A DNA stretch of 64,000 bases from positions 13,464,501 to 13,528,500 of the forward strand of contig NC_134281.1 of NCBI RefSeq assembly GCF_949628215.1. The letters run 5' to 3'. Source of the DNA: Phalacrocorax aristotelis. Taxonomy: Eukaryota; Chordata; Aves; Suliformes; Phalacrocoracidae. The notes below the pieces were generated by a model. It searched no databases. It saw nothing but the letters and a program-made list of their open reading frames with translations, and had not been told where the DNA came from. The position numbers and the translations under genes were made by a program. Position 1 is the first letter of the stretch, and every line of letters begins with the position of its first letter. Of the stretch, positions 27,757-50,482 are shown one piece after another.

Positions 27757-30700
27757 CTGTATGACCGCCAAAGGCAAACAGAGAGAAGGTGATCAGCAAC
27801 AGGGTCATGGCTTAGCATGGACTATCCCTGGCTAGAGCTGAAACACAAATCCACAATCTATTTGACACAAAGTCTGCTCACAGCCCCTCTGTTATCAGCA
27901 GAAATTCAAAAGTCCACCAAGCTTTAAACGCGACCTGCAGCTTCAGTGAGGTACAGATCTGGCAACAACAGTAGACTTAGCACCATATAAGCTTATACTT
28001 CAGTTACATTTGGCTCTATGAAGTACTTAATTATCACCTGAAAACAGTGAGAATAGAAAGTAGTTAAACAGACGCTGCTTTGGAAAATATCAAGGGATGT
28101 ACAGCAATAAAAGGAGTTAGCCTGTATGACAATGCTGCTCTTCTGCTCTACCAGGGAAAGAAAAGATCACATAAAATGCATGCAGCAACAGCACTGAGAG
28201 AAGGAGCCTTGTCAAGTCCACGGCCTGGACACCTGAATTTCAGATGGCCATGAAGGAAATTTTGTCCAATTCGAGCCTTGGAAATCCCACATGCAAGCAA
28301 AGAGACTAACATGAAGCGAATCACAAAATAAACTAGGTTAGATGGGACCTTTGAAGGTCATCTATTCCAGCCTCCTGCTCAAAACAGAACTAACTTCAAG
28401 GTTAGATCAGGTCACTCAGGGCCTTCTCCAGTCAGCCTCGGATGATCTCCAATGGTGGAGATTCTATATCCTTCCTGAGCAACCTGTTCGAGTGCTTCAC
28501 TGTGCTCACTGACTGGGATTTTCTGCCACCCTCCCCACCAATACTTAGGCAGAATTTCCTTGCTGTGATTTGTGTCCCTTGCCTCTTCTCCTTTCAGTGT
28601 GTACCTCTGAGAACAGGGTGGCACTGTCTCTATTTTGGTATTTCAGGAAGTCGAAAACAAATTGCCCCCTCTTCTAGAGGCTAAGCCAATGCAGTTCCCT
28701 CAGCCTCTCTTCTGCTATGCCTCTGGCTGGCCAAGATCCCTCTGAGTGGCAGTGTTGCCCTCCACAGAGGAGTGACCACTCCCTCAGTTTGGTGTCATCC
28801 ACAAACTTTCTCAGGGTGCATTTCAGCCCATCCCGGTCTGGTTCTGGTTCCATAGATGAGCTACATGCATACAAGCTGCTCCTCCCTTTCTTGTCTTCCC
28901 TGTTTGCCTTTCCACTGCATTTCTGCCTCTACCTCTCCTTTCCCAGATCAGGTATTTGGGATGCAGTTCAGCAGCTCAGTACTGAAAAGTGCCAGCAATT
29001 TCAATTCCAAGGTCCCCAAGAATGCGAAGCAGCTTTCCAGAGACTTCCTTGGTTGAATCTCTGAATTTCCTAAGGACAGTGTGATTGATGCAACAGGGTT
29101 TTGTTTCAACAGAGTTGGCCAATCAGTTGTAATACTAAAAAAAAAAAATAATCACACACAGAGACTGTTTTTCATTGTTAATATGAAAAGCCTGACCTTT
29201 ACAGCATCTTTAAGAACACAGACAGATCAAGCCAGTTGTTCTGTAACAGAAAGCTACTGAGTTACACAGAACTGAAGTTCTCACTGTCTTGCAATGCCAA
29301 GGACTAGGAGGAGACTTCTGTGGTTCTGACAAAGAAGACATTTTTCTTCTGCAATTTTCTCATCCTTACCTCTACTTCATAGATATTTCTTTCTTAAAAA
29401 ATGAAAATACCCTTGGATGAAAAGTTTATAGCAATCTCTACTGGCTGATAGACATTATGTCCAGTCTAGAAAAATGAGGAGGAATGGAATCAGATAAATA
29501 AGATGGATCTGATTATTTTAGGTATAAACTGCATTAAACCCATCACCACGTTTAGGATTCCGAAATCCCTAAGGAAAGTATCAGACAAAGACTCCTTCAC
29601 TCATCCCAGAAAAGGTAAATGTACTCAAGGTTATGCTTTATTGGCCTTGCAATGCACATCATACAAGCTTTCTGTAGTTACTAGTTCTTTACATTGGTCC
29701 TCCCTGTTTCTCTAAACACCACTCCAGTTGCCCACAGCTCCCCTGACTGCTCTTTTTGGCTAAAGAACAGGCTTCCTTTTAAAAAAAGTGTGTTCTTCTA
29801 ACCATAAAAGTGTTTTCCTTTTAACCTTAACTGAACTAGGCTTCAAAGGGGATTCCCAGGCATTAAAACATACAGTCATTGCACTCAGACTGAAGTAAAA
29901 CATACACACAGGAGTTAAACTACTTTCTTTTTCAAGAACTTCACCTCACCTCCTGTACAGTTCCTGCTCTGCAGCAGAAGACTTCTGACCAGAGTCACTT
30001 GCCATTGGTGGCTGAATTCCTAGAAAGAACAGAAGCCTGTGACAACTGTAACACAAAACACAGTCCTTCATCACATCATAAGTTATTTGAGGAGAATATT
30101 TCATATGTAAGTGTTAGCTCATCAAGAGAAAAAAAACAATACACCTAGAAAAGTCTCAAGGAGATTTAAATTCAAAGGATGGAGTTTGAATTCATGAAAC
30201 AAAGACACTGACAGCATCGTCTTCAACAAGGCACACTACAGAAGCTTCTAGGTAAGAACGTTAACACCTAAAACCCCTGGTTTATACTGCAACATAAGCA
30301 TGGTTTTAGTCCTACTTTCCATTTCTTTCCTGCAGTTCCATTAAGTCTTCCCATTGATCTCCTATCCTGGTTTTCCTGGTAATTACAAGGGATCCCACAA
30401 GTGGAGATTAAATTATCTGACAGAGCCTAGGCCATCCATAAGGCTGTATTCACTTTCAGGAAAAACGTAGGCTAACTGTAAACAAATCTTTAACAGCAAA
30501 GGCCTGGTTCCCTAACTTCATGTTAGTCTGGATGCCTTAAAGAAATCCACATTGATAACATATCAACAAAGTATATTTGATAACCAAGAGAAACCAAACA
30601 GTTTTCTGATCTGTAAAGAAAGATAGGTTCAGAAACCAGGTTCTCATCATCCACTTGGCAAGCTGTGCTTAGTCAGTCTGTGCTTGCCGATGAGCTTATT

Positions 30701-33628
30701 TCCAAAGAATAAAAAGCAGTATTCCCCCAACCCATCCACAACATATTCCCTGTGTATGGGAAGTTGACAACAAGTCAGCTTGCCAGGAATGAAAGATGAA
30801 ATAAAAAATTTCTGCCTTGCTTATTGCACATTCATCTGAAATCCTAGGAAGGTTCACAAAGCAATACAAGTTCATTAAAGTATCTGGGAAAGGTAGTATT
30901 CCAAAGATGGAGAAGGAAAGGATCTAGAAAAACAAACTGTCTTACTTAAGGTCAGACAGTGACAGAACTAGAATCATAGCATTTCAACTTCTCCAACTGC
31001 AGGGTGATATAGCTACCTTTCAGAAACATAAAGAGGATGTCACAGGGCCATAACATCCAAGGCATTCAGTTATGCTGATAGCTACACACATAAAAGTGTT
31101 ACAGGCTAATCAGAGAGCTCCTCTCACAGCAAGGTAGTCTTGAAAAGATGCAGGTATACTATGTCACATCCAGTGGCAGCAGTACTGAGAAGTGTGTCAA
31201 AACAGTCGGTAGATCTGAGAGGAACTGACAGTACCTGTAGGAGACTTGGGTTTCCCTTCTGCAGCTGGTGAAGATGGAGCTGTGCCATTGGATGAACGAG
31301 GCGATCTCTGGTTGTCCCTTTTACTTTGAGGAGATTCTTTCATTCGGTTCACTACATCTTCAGATAGCTGAAACATACATACATGGGAAAGAAATTAACC
31401 AAGTCAACTCTTAAGGCATATGTATTTCAGGATAAAAGCTCTCCATTTGCCAGTTTCCACACTACTGCAAAAGTATTGCCAGTTACCTCATTTCAATGCC
31501 ATGGTCCTTCAAATCCAGGTGGTCAACATCTGTACGTTGACTTTGCATTTCAAAGAACATGCCCTATCAGTAAGTGATAAAACCTCCAATCTACCCACCC
31601 TAAAAGCTTCACTGGACAATGAGAATGAATCTTCCACAAATGCTAACGAATGTGGAGAGCCCTGCTAAACAAGCCAACCCCTTGAGTAGGAACATATTTA
31701 CCAGAAGTGGAAGGAAAGGAACTAAGCAGGCTATAAGTCCATCCATCCATCCGTCCTTCTTCCCCCATGCCTGCTAACCCAGCTCAGCATGGCAGAAATA
31801 CTGCAAGTCATATGGCAGAGAACAGCTGCACAGCCCTCCCATTCACATAAGGCTGCAAACAGTTTTGCAATCTCAAGTTCATTCTCACTCCCTTATTCAG
31901 GTCCAAACCCATGGGAAAGAAAGAAAAGTTAACTTGAAGTTTTTCTGCCAATTCGGTCCAAGGGGCTTCTCACAGCACTGTTAAGACAGACCCCTTCCCA
32001 AGATCAGAGGTTCTGCGCTGACTGTTCTGGCTCCAGAACAAAGAGAAATGAGGCTATTTCCCCACCTATGTTGGTCACAGTAGAAGAGTAACATCTATGT
32101 TATACATTGTTATCATGCCAAATACCTGTTTATGAGAACTGGTTTTTAAAAACACAAACTTGTAAAAACCCAGACTTAGTTAAGAGCAGGCTCAGTGGAA
32201 CTACTTTTATACAGATAGCTGCAAAAAGCAAATAACCTCTTGGGTACTTAGAACGGGGAATAATTATTTCATTTCACAAACCAAACAAAAAAAAAAAAGG
32301 ATGGAAAAGAGAGACTTTTACTTCAGGAATTCAAACAGAAAGGCCTACAAAGACCACAGCTCATTTAGCCTCATCAGCTGTCATGAGATACATAGGGCAT
32401 CTTCATCTTGAGCTCCAGGAGGTCACAAACAGACCAGTAACAACAAACCCACACTTGTTCCATCAGCACCTAGCTGACACAGCAACTAACTCAATGTGTC
32501 AAACAAATTCTATCTGTGGTAGGTGAGGGAGAGTCCTCAAGGGGCCCCCACCTCCTGTAAAGAGAAATCAGGCAAGAATGACTTTGCCTCTGTCAAGCCC
32601 TTTAGAAAGGAGATTGTGCCAATCTTAGTTCATTTTTGTCAAATGATTAGTCATAATAGGATAAAAAAATAAGTAACCACAGCAAAACTCACTCTACAAG
32701 CTCATTTCAGATGAATCTTAGGGGAAAACCAGATAAAAGTATGAAGAAGCAACAGCAATAAAAATTATGGTAGTAATAATTTAAATTAAAAAAAAAAAAA
32801 CAACATAACCAACCAAACAACCAACACTTAAATAACTGATGAAAAATACAGAGACAAATCTTGACAGGGGGGAAAATAATGTTCCTTAATGATACCACTA
32901 CCACTATCCAGGGCTTGTTTTCACAACACATGTACGTAGATGTCCGACCAAAGTTCAAGCAGCAGCTTCCCATTGCCCCTCCTAGAAACACCCCTAATCC
33001 TCACTAATCCCCACAGCCTCTTAACTCCCTGCACGCTCAGACAGCGGTGCTTTGCCAGGGCTCTTGGTACCATTAATAAGGACAGAGGTGTCTCCCCTTG
33101 GATGCCCTCAGAGCCACTCAGTGCCTTCAGCGTCAACCTGCTTGCAAAGCACAAGGCAGGGCAAGACGGGACCACTGAACAGTGAGGAGGGGAAGAGGGG
33201 AGAGAGCAGAGTTCCGAAGTGGAGATAAGAGGCTGGTGTGAGCTCAAGAAAAGCCACGCTCAGGCACTCAGCCCTCCTTCCCACCACCCTCCAGCCGCCC
33301 CACCGCCTCTCCAACCCCCGCCTCCTTCAGCCTTCCCGGTTTTCCTCCTCTCTTCCTTACTGGTTCCCTCACCCACCCCTTCCAGGCCCGCACCACTGCC
33401 CCTGCCCGAGCTCCCAGCCACCCCACGCCACGCCATGCCAGCCCACCCCGGCAGGGCTCACCCCAGCCCAGGTCCCCGCCCGCCCCCGGCCCTCGCAGCC
33501 TCCATCACCCGGCCCCGGCATCCCTCGGGCCGCCTCACCCTGATGCCCTGCAGCACCCGGACTTGCTCCCGCTCATCCAGCCCGAAGGAGACCTTCCTGC
33601 CGCCGTGGCTGCTCTCGCTGCCCCCCAT
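27612..33628 (-). CDS. CHCHD6: CHCHD6 (MICOS subunit MIC25), 5' part, four coding exons
   Basis: Four minus-strand exons (33539-33628, 31235-31367, 29950-30019, 27612-27756) join in phase into 146 codons. MIC25 is a peripheral inner-membrane protein of the MICOS complex, which shapes mitochondrial cristae; that role is family knowledge. The N-terminus MGGSESS fits the N-myristoylation consensus (Gly2, Ser6), as known for CHCHD3/CHCHD6, and is followed by KVSFGLDEREQVRVLQGIR and LSEDVVNRMKE. A Ser/Pro-rich linker (residues about 40-90) leads to a charged, probably coiled-coil stretch (YEQEQALVQEELLRLAKRER, from about residue 99). Human MIC25 has 235 residues, so roughly 90 residues including the CHCH (twin CX9C) domain are missing and presumably lie left of the window. 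CHCHD3 is the paralogue; the TPRA1/MCM2 neighbourhood and the sequence favour CHCHD6. Confidence 0.93.
28330..29050 (-). mobile_element. CR1 LINE 3' UTR fragment, diverged, in CHCHD6 intron 3
   Basis: Read on the minus strand, it ends in a CR1 tail (GATGACCTTCAAAGGTCCCA near 28350). Read on the plus strand, it shows characteristic reverse-CR1 phrases such as GGTGTCATCCACAAACTTTC (28790), GATTCTATATCCTTCCTGAG and GGCAGAATTTCCTTGCTGTG. It is noticeably diverged and has no intact ORF. The ORFs seen here on either strand are by-products of the repeat. Boundaries are approximate. Confidence 0.8.
29950..30019 (-). CDS. CHCHD6: CHCHD6 coding exon 3 (70-bp exon)
   Basis: A short exon, between acceptor TTTCTAG/GAATTC and donor ACAGGAG/GTGAGG. 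It starts in phase 1 and ends with two bases of the Arg codon that joins directly to YEQEQ in the next exon, giving ELYRRYEQEQ across the junction. Confidence 0.9.
30925..31010 (+). repeat. Possible ancient SINE/LINE tail fragment
   Basis: The text TACTTAAGGTCAGACAGTGA, then CAGAACTAGAATC resembles the AAGGTCACACAGTGA.. CAGAGCTGGGAATAGAAC core found in old amniote MIR/L3-type repeats. The match is short and degraded. Confidence 0.35.
31235..31367 (-). CDS. CHCHD6: CHCHD6 coding exon 2
   Basis: The acceptor is TATGTTTCAG/CTATCTG and the donor CCTACAG/GTACTG. The exon has 133 bp, codes LSEDVVNRMKESPQSKR and then a Ser/Pro-rich linker, and ends in phase 1. Confidence 0.93.
31736..31758 (+). repeat. 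(ATCC)n microsatellite
   Basis: About four to five tetranucleotide units (GTCCATCCATCCATCCATCC, then GTCC) in CHCHD6 intron 1. Confidence 0.85.
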
Positions 33629-34060
33629 GCCGCGGGGCGGGCGCTGGGGACGCCTCTCCCCGCCGCACCCCCCCGCTCGCACCTGGCCGCGGCCGGCGCC
33701 GCTTCCAAGAGCGCCTTTCCCCTTCCGCCGCCTGCCAAAATACCCGCGCCTCATTGGCGGCCGGCTCCGGGACGGCCAATAGCGCGGCACGGTGCTGGCC
33801 GCGAGCCGCGGTGCAGGCTGGGGGCTGTAGTGCGGCCGTGCCAAGGGCGCGGGCGGCACCACCCGGCCCCGGAGAGCGCTATGCTCCAAGGCAGGTCACC
33901 TCTGTCCCCGCCCTGCGACATACCCATGGCAGCACCAGGGAGGCTCCGGGCCCGTTTTGCAGCCCTTGGCCTCGCCGGGCTTCCTCCTGCTCTCCCATGC
34001 CAAGGGCTGTGCCCGGCCTCCGCACCTTCATTTTGGATACTGCATCAAACCACACCGTGA
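33240..34060. promoter_or_regulatory. CHCHD6: CpG island and promoter of CHCHD6
   Basis: GC-rich, CpG-rich DNA surrounds CHCHD6 coding exon 1. Two CCAAT boxes flank the likely start region: one on the minus strand (ATTGG at about 33753-33757) and one on the plus strand (CCAAT at about 33776-33780). No TATA box is evident, as is usual for a housekeeping CpG promoter. The opposed CCAAT boxes would allow bidirectional initiation. The long plus-strand ORFs here (for example 33563-34060) are a by-product of GC richness. Confidence 0.8.
33539..33628 (-). CDS. CHCHD6: CHCHD6 coding exon 1 (codons 1-30)
   Basis: This exon codes for the myristoylation-type start MGGSESSHGG through VRVLQGIR. The donor is ATCAGG/GTGAGG, phase 0. 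The start context has G at -3 and G at +4. The frame stays open upstream without a conserved sequence, so this ATG is chosen because it matches the family start. Confidence 0.93.
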
Positions 34061-36181
34061 ACTTTCACCGTTGGTACACCCCACTGTGGGGTCTCTCTCC
34101 TGGCCAAAGTTAAGGAAGGAAGAAAACCAAAGCACATGTTACCACATGGAAAATAAGACTGGAAGGCACAAAGCTGATTTCCTAGCCCCAAGATTGAGCA
34201 ACCACCCAGGCATTGTCTGTCATGGAGGATTCATAGGCTGAGGAGCCCCCGAGAATGTCCAGGCAATTTCCCCTCAGCAGCATTGAGACAAAGCAGCCCC
34301 CCACGCAGCTGAGCAAGGGCACCCACACCTCACCTCACCAGGAACCCCTCGTCCATCTTCGCAAACGCAGTTTCTCCATAGTCCTCAAGGGAGCTCACCG
34401 CCCCAACGTGTCAGCTCACATTTCTCTGGTGATTAAAAACAAAATTACAGTCTGACTTCTAGTCAATTCTACAGCAGCTGCTCTGTAGGCAGAATTAACC
34501 TCTCCGCTCCCTCCAGCCACCCTGTTCCGGCAAGACCCCTGTGCCGCTACCTGCTGCAATAGGCACATGCAGGTCCCGCATAGGTCAGGCAATCACAGAT
34601 ACAATCCCTGTCACCAGGCACCAGCAATCCACAGCCTAGACCAAGGGAAGGAGAAAGATGATCTATAACACACAACAAGCACACTGAGAAACAGCAGATT
34701 TGAAGGCTCTTTTCCAAACAAACTTTCTGCATTCCCAGAAATACAGGCCACATAAGGACCTAGACAATTTTGTGCATTTGTGGCTAGAGAGTTAGAGAAG
34801 CCTTGGTATCAACACACTACTTATTGGAGCAGTTTTAACTGTTTAATGCTTATTCTTCACTGCAGTTAATGTGGCAACCACAGCTTTGAGTCAGCAGTGG
34901 GACTCTGGCCAGCTTTAAGGAGGTATCTAGGGCTCTCTGCCACACAAGATATCCAGGTCTCTTCTACAGCCTGTTCCTGGAAGCAGGGAATACTTTTGTT
35001 ATTTGTGCAATACCTTGTATGCCAGGGACTTGGCCTATTGCTTGAGTTCCCAAGACGGGGACTGCATCGCGGTACCGTCACATGTTTGCACTGCAATACA
35101 GAAATACTGCACACATCCAGTGCAAGAGCAAAGGTCCAGCTAAAGTCAAACCATGATCCCTCCTGGAATACTCTCACTAGCCTCTTTTTTATTTGTCATC
35201 TGCTGCCTGCTCAATTAATTTGATTGCACCCAGTTTTTGTACTGAAAAAACCCGTGAACAGTCATCCCTTATTCACCGCCTCTATCCTCTCACGGTTTCA
35301 CAGACATGTGCCACTGCTCTTCCAGGCTGGCGAGTTCTCAACCATGTAATTTCTCCTCCAGAAGTCTTCCTGTAACTTTGATTATTCCTGTCATCCTTCC
35401 TTAGGCCTTTTTCAGGTGTAACTCCAGCCAGGTGGCAGACATGATCTGCAAAGATCCAAGGGGGGAGTGGGCAAAGACAAAAAACTGCATGTCACAGCTA
35501 CAGCCATGCCTTCCTGTGATCCTCAAGAGCCCACAGATGCCCAGCAGGGCCCACTACCTGCGGGACACTGACGTGGAAACAGCTGTGATAATGGTGGAGG
35601 AGCTGTACAGCAACGCAGCCACCTCCCCACCTATGCAGGAGGAGAGCATGCCATCAAAGTTAACTCCAGCAACAGCATCTCCTAGGGCAAACCCCAGTGT
35701 TCTGCAGGGAGCCTGGAAGGAGCTCCGGAATGTTTTATTGTACAAGGGCATGACCCCATCCCAAGGCTAAGACAAGGCTCACCCCACTTCCCCAGCCTGT
35801 ACACCCCTGCCAAAGAGAACCTGATGGGTGCCGATTACTGCCAGCATGCTTAGCTGTTGCTCAGCTATCATGTCCTCCCTGCAGCCAGAATTAGTCCTGA
35901 CACACAGGGTTCATTTCAAAGCCTAGAGCAAGCAGCAAGCAAGAGCCAGTTCCAACTGCCACATGAGCCCTTTCCCAAGCAAGGGACAAAGATTTCCTAT
36001 GGCAGGACCTCTGATGCTAGATATGCCCAGGAACAGCAAGATCTAGTTATCAAGAGAAGAGTCAAAGGCCTCACTGGCAATTACTTAGACCTGGAGACAA
36101 CTCTCTGCAGAGTCATCTGCTGTCCCAGTAATAGCCTTCCAAGAAGGAAAAAAGTCCATCTCTGACAAGGATTTTAATAAA
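34061..36181 (+). other. Region between CHCHD6 and TPRA1; possible plus-strand transcript
   Basis: No recognised gene. On the plus strand there is a 112-codon frame (35432-35770; first ATG at 35441) and a 102-codon frame (35857-36165), both without recognisable domains and in different frames. They are followed by a canonical AATAAA at 36176-36181. An acceptor-like stretch (ATCCTTCCTTAG at about 35393-35404) precedes the first ORF. Together with the CpG island at 33.2-34.1 kb this could be a divergent transcript from the CHCHD6 promoter, probably non-coding. It could equally be chance. Confidence 0.25.
36176..36181 (+). terminator. Plus-strand poly(A) signal AATAAA
   Basis: Canonical hexamer just downstream of the second plus-strand ORF. 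It faces the minus-strand hexamers at 36257-36295 at a distance of less than 120 bp, so two convergent 3' ends may meet here. Confidence 0.4.
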
Positions 36182-36256
36182 AATCTGAAAGTTATTTTTT
36201 CTCCATAATATGCATTATTTGCGAAAGAAAATATGACCATTTATGCCAAACTTAAT

Positions 36257-36295
36257 TTTATTTCTTTATTTTACAAACAAAAATATACATTTATT
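36257..36295 (-). terminator. TPRA1: Distal poly(A) signal cluster of TPRA1
   Basis: Three AATAAA hexamers on the minus strand (36290-36295, 36265-36270, 36257-36262) lie in an AT-rich stretch about 2.55 kb past the TPRA1 stop codon. If used, they give a long 3' UTR. Confidence 0.5.
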
Positions 36296-38063
36296 CTATA
36301 TTTTCTCTCTTTTTAGCACCCCACATCCCACAAAACACTTCCGCTCAAGGACCACTTTGAATATGGCCTAAAGCATTATATATACATAAAAATAGAACAG
36401 GAGGAAGGTCAGTCGATGACCTAGCACAGAAGCTCCTCAGCAGCAGAATGTGGGACACTCCAGAAAAACTGGAGTCCTGCCAGCAAAGGACAGGATGGAA
36501 GTGTTGACCACCTGCACAGGTGATCCTTCAGCACTGAATTCAGCTAATAAAAAGACAAATTTGTAACCTGCTCTTCACATCACCAAGGAGGGCAGATAAC
36601 TCCTCTCGGTCAGGGTGTTGAGAGTCAGCAAATATGCCTTGGGACGGAGAAGTAGTTGCTCCTTTATTTCCCAATTGCTTTAAGACCTTCATATCTCTTG
36701 CCTCTGTCCAAGGCCCACCAACTCCAGGGAAACTTTGAAGGTTTCCCCACACTTTGTAACAGCAGCTCAGGATCAGTGTTGGAAGCAGCATTAGGAGGAG
36801 CAGCAGGGCAATTCAGGCACCATGACATCCATCCCTTTTAGAGTAAGCAAGCAAGCATGGCTCAGGCCGATTCACAGCAAGTGACAGAAGGAGCATGGAA
36901 CACTTGTCCAATGTGGCAAGGGCTGACTTGGCCAGTTGCTTGTCCAGCCCTTACATAGTCACTGCACAGAGGGGAAATGTGAAAGGCTGTTGACCTACAT
37001 GAGACAATTCAGCTCTTGCACACAGACAAATGGAAACCATTTTTCCTCAAAAGTAAATTAAAAAAAAAATGGGGGGGTTGTTTGTTTTCAGGGTGCCAGT
37101 GCTAGAGGCCTGCAGGGCAAAGTCCACCGGCAGAACAGAGAGGCTGCATTGCTCATTAGCAAAAAAAGATAAGCAAAGGGCCTGCATAGTTTTGGCAACA
37201 AATATGAACTTCATATTCTCACTCCAACTTTCTTTTCCTATGGTGGGAACACCTGGTAGCAAATGCTTTCCCCTAGCTGCTCATGATCCAAACTAACACC
37301 TCCACGCTGCACCCTGCACGACAGTTTCCCAGAAACACTTACCTCAATATTCTTCAGAAAAAGCAGTGAGCTGGGGCAAGAGATTCACAGTCCCCAAACA
37401 TTTCAAATTCCCTCTTCCTACCATCTCTGACTGAAAGTTGCTATTGCTTATAGCAGATCTCCACCTACCTGGCGGACCCAGGTAGGAAAGCACACCCAAA
37501 GCTAGAGGAATATACCTCTTCATCCTTGGAGAGCACAGTATGTCTCAGAAACCAGCCTGATGCAGCTTTTGGCTGAACAGCCCCTGGATTGGAACACAAT
37601 GTCTTGAAACTGCGTGCCAGACAGCTGAGACAACAGTAGTCCCTTTTCCAGCACAGATATTAATAAGAAGTTCTAGAGAGTCTTTAAATGAACCACGCTC
37701 CACATGCACAGAAGTCTTTTTCAACATATCGAGCCATAAAACCTATTCAGAGCAGCAGAAGTCTGGGGTTCTGAACTGCAACATAAGCGAAGGGCACTGC
37801 CGGAGAAACACGTCCATCTCCCACTTGTCTCCCAACTTAGAATACCAGCCAGCTTGCTTCTAGCACACCTATGGTGTTTGAGAGTTTCCAGTCACTAAAT
37901 ACTGACAGATCAGACTCATCCTGGGCTTCTGCTCTACCTCAGGCACCTGAACATCTCTGGAGCCTTCATCTACAGAGTCAGCTTCCTCCTTCACAGTACT
38001 CTCCAAGACCCTGCCAGAGCCACAAAAACGGGCACAGATGGAAAATGCACCTACCTCACAGGT

Positions 38064-38069
38064 TTTATT
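38064..38069 (-). terminator. TPRA1: Proximal poly(A) signal of TPRA1
   Basis: AATAAA on the minus strand, about 760 bp past the stop codon, followed within 40 bp by a T/G-rich element. Confidence 0.5.
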
Positions 38070-38830
38070 CTTGAAACTCAGCCCTGATTCAGTGTTCACT
38101 GTCTGTCCTTCTGTCTCCCTATTGTTCAGTCAGTTCACGTCCATGCTGCTAGCTACCAGCCCCTCAAGATGCTCCCAGGGCACAAGGAACAGTTCATTCC
38201 TCTTCATATCTCTCTTCCCCTTCCCACACACTCAGCAGACTCCTTTTAGCCCCTTGCAATGGCAATTCATTACTTTCATCAGTATTAGCTGAAACCAGAG
38301 ATGAGCCCAGCTGACCAGCTTCTTCCCTCTTCAGACACTGCTATCACCACCCAGACACGACCCAGGCAACCATGCTGCTTGAAAAAGCCCAGGAAGACCA
38401 TCTTTGGTTTCAGCCATCGAACTCTTTCTATTATGTACAATACTGCAATCAAGTCAACACCCTCACCGCTAAACAGCATTCCCCTAATTGGCAGACAAGT
38501 GCTTTCAGTCATTGAAAAGGAAAAGGTGCCAGTCAGGAACGTCTTCTGGGTCATATTCACATCTGGAACACAGAGGATCAGGAAGGTTCAGTGTTTATAG
38601 GTTTATGAACAAAACTGTTCTATGTTGTTCTCAGGGAGAGACAAAAAAATGTTCTTTCCGACAGGATTTGGGCTGCCAACTTAGTTCCGCAATAGGTTTT
38701 AGAGATCCTAAGGAAGAGAGGAAAGCCATGGCAGATAACCAAGGACAGTTTTCCAGTGGACATCCTAACATCTGTGGTATCAGCAAGTTTGTAAGGAAAA
38801 GAGGCATTGTGTGAAGCGGGTAGCCCTGCC

Positions 38831-50029
<11,199 letters not shown>

Positions 50030-50477
50030 CCTGCCTTCCTTCTGGTCCAGGTCAAACACAGCGTAAGACAAACACAGCGGAGACAAAAAGCAACATTAAA
50101 TCAGTTGTGACTCAGAGCTAAAAAACACATCCCTGCCATTAGGCCCCTGCAAAACTGCTTCCTGCTTGTTACAGCAAATTATCATCATCTGAGAGACTGT
50201 ATTACACAATGAAATGCCACCTGCCCTTACTCTGCACACAGCCATTAGGGTGGACAGTACAAAACCACTATCTTGTATCAGAGTAACAATCACCTTCAAA
50301 ATAGCATAACATTACGCTGGATTAAATTTTGTGATTTTTTGAGCTTTGGCAGATTCATAGAAGAAATCAACACTCGGCAGCAATACACGGCATCATTGGA
50401 TGGAGACAGAAACCCTGGTATACCAGAATATAACTTCTCATTCTAGCTTCCAAGACCAAGAAGTTAGTCAATTATTT

Positions 50478-50482
50478 GATTT
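50478..50482 (+). repeat. Target-site duplication, left copy (GATTT)
   Basis: Direct repeat identical to 51570-51574, immediately outside the LTR's TG terminus. Confidence 0.9.

Larger units (their letters stand above)
36257..38830 (-). other. TPRA1: Probable TPRA1 3' UTR, with a proximal and a distal end
   Basis: This stretch follows the TPRA1 stop codon and has no recognised coding content. A canonical AATAAA at 38064-38069 would end a 3' UTR of about 0.8 kb, and T/G-rich sequence (TGTGCCCGTTTTTGTGG) follows it. The triple AATAAA cluster at 36257-36295 would extend it to about 2.6 kb. The extent is inferred from signals only. Confidence 0.5.

Noticed and set aside
28412-29064. ORFs on both strands at 28.4-29.1 kb
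   Set aside because: They fall inside a diverged reverse-oriented CR1 3' UTR.
33563-34060. Plus-strand 165-codon ORF over the CHCHD6 start
   Set aside because: It is antisense to CHCHD6 exon 1 within a CpG island, Pro/Ala/Arg-rich and of low complexity; explained by GC richness.
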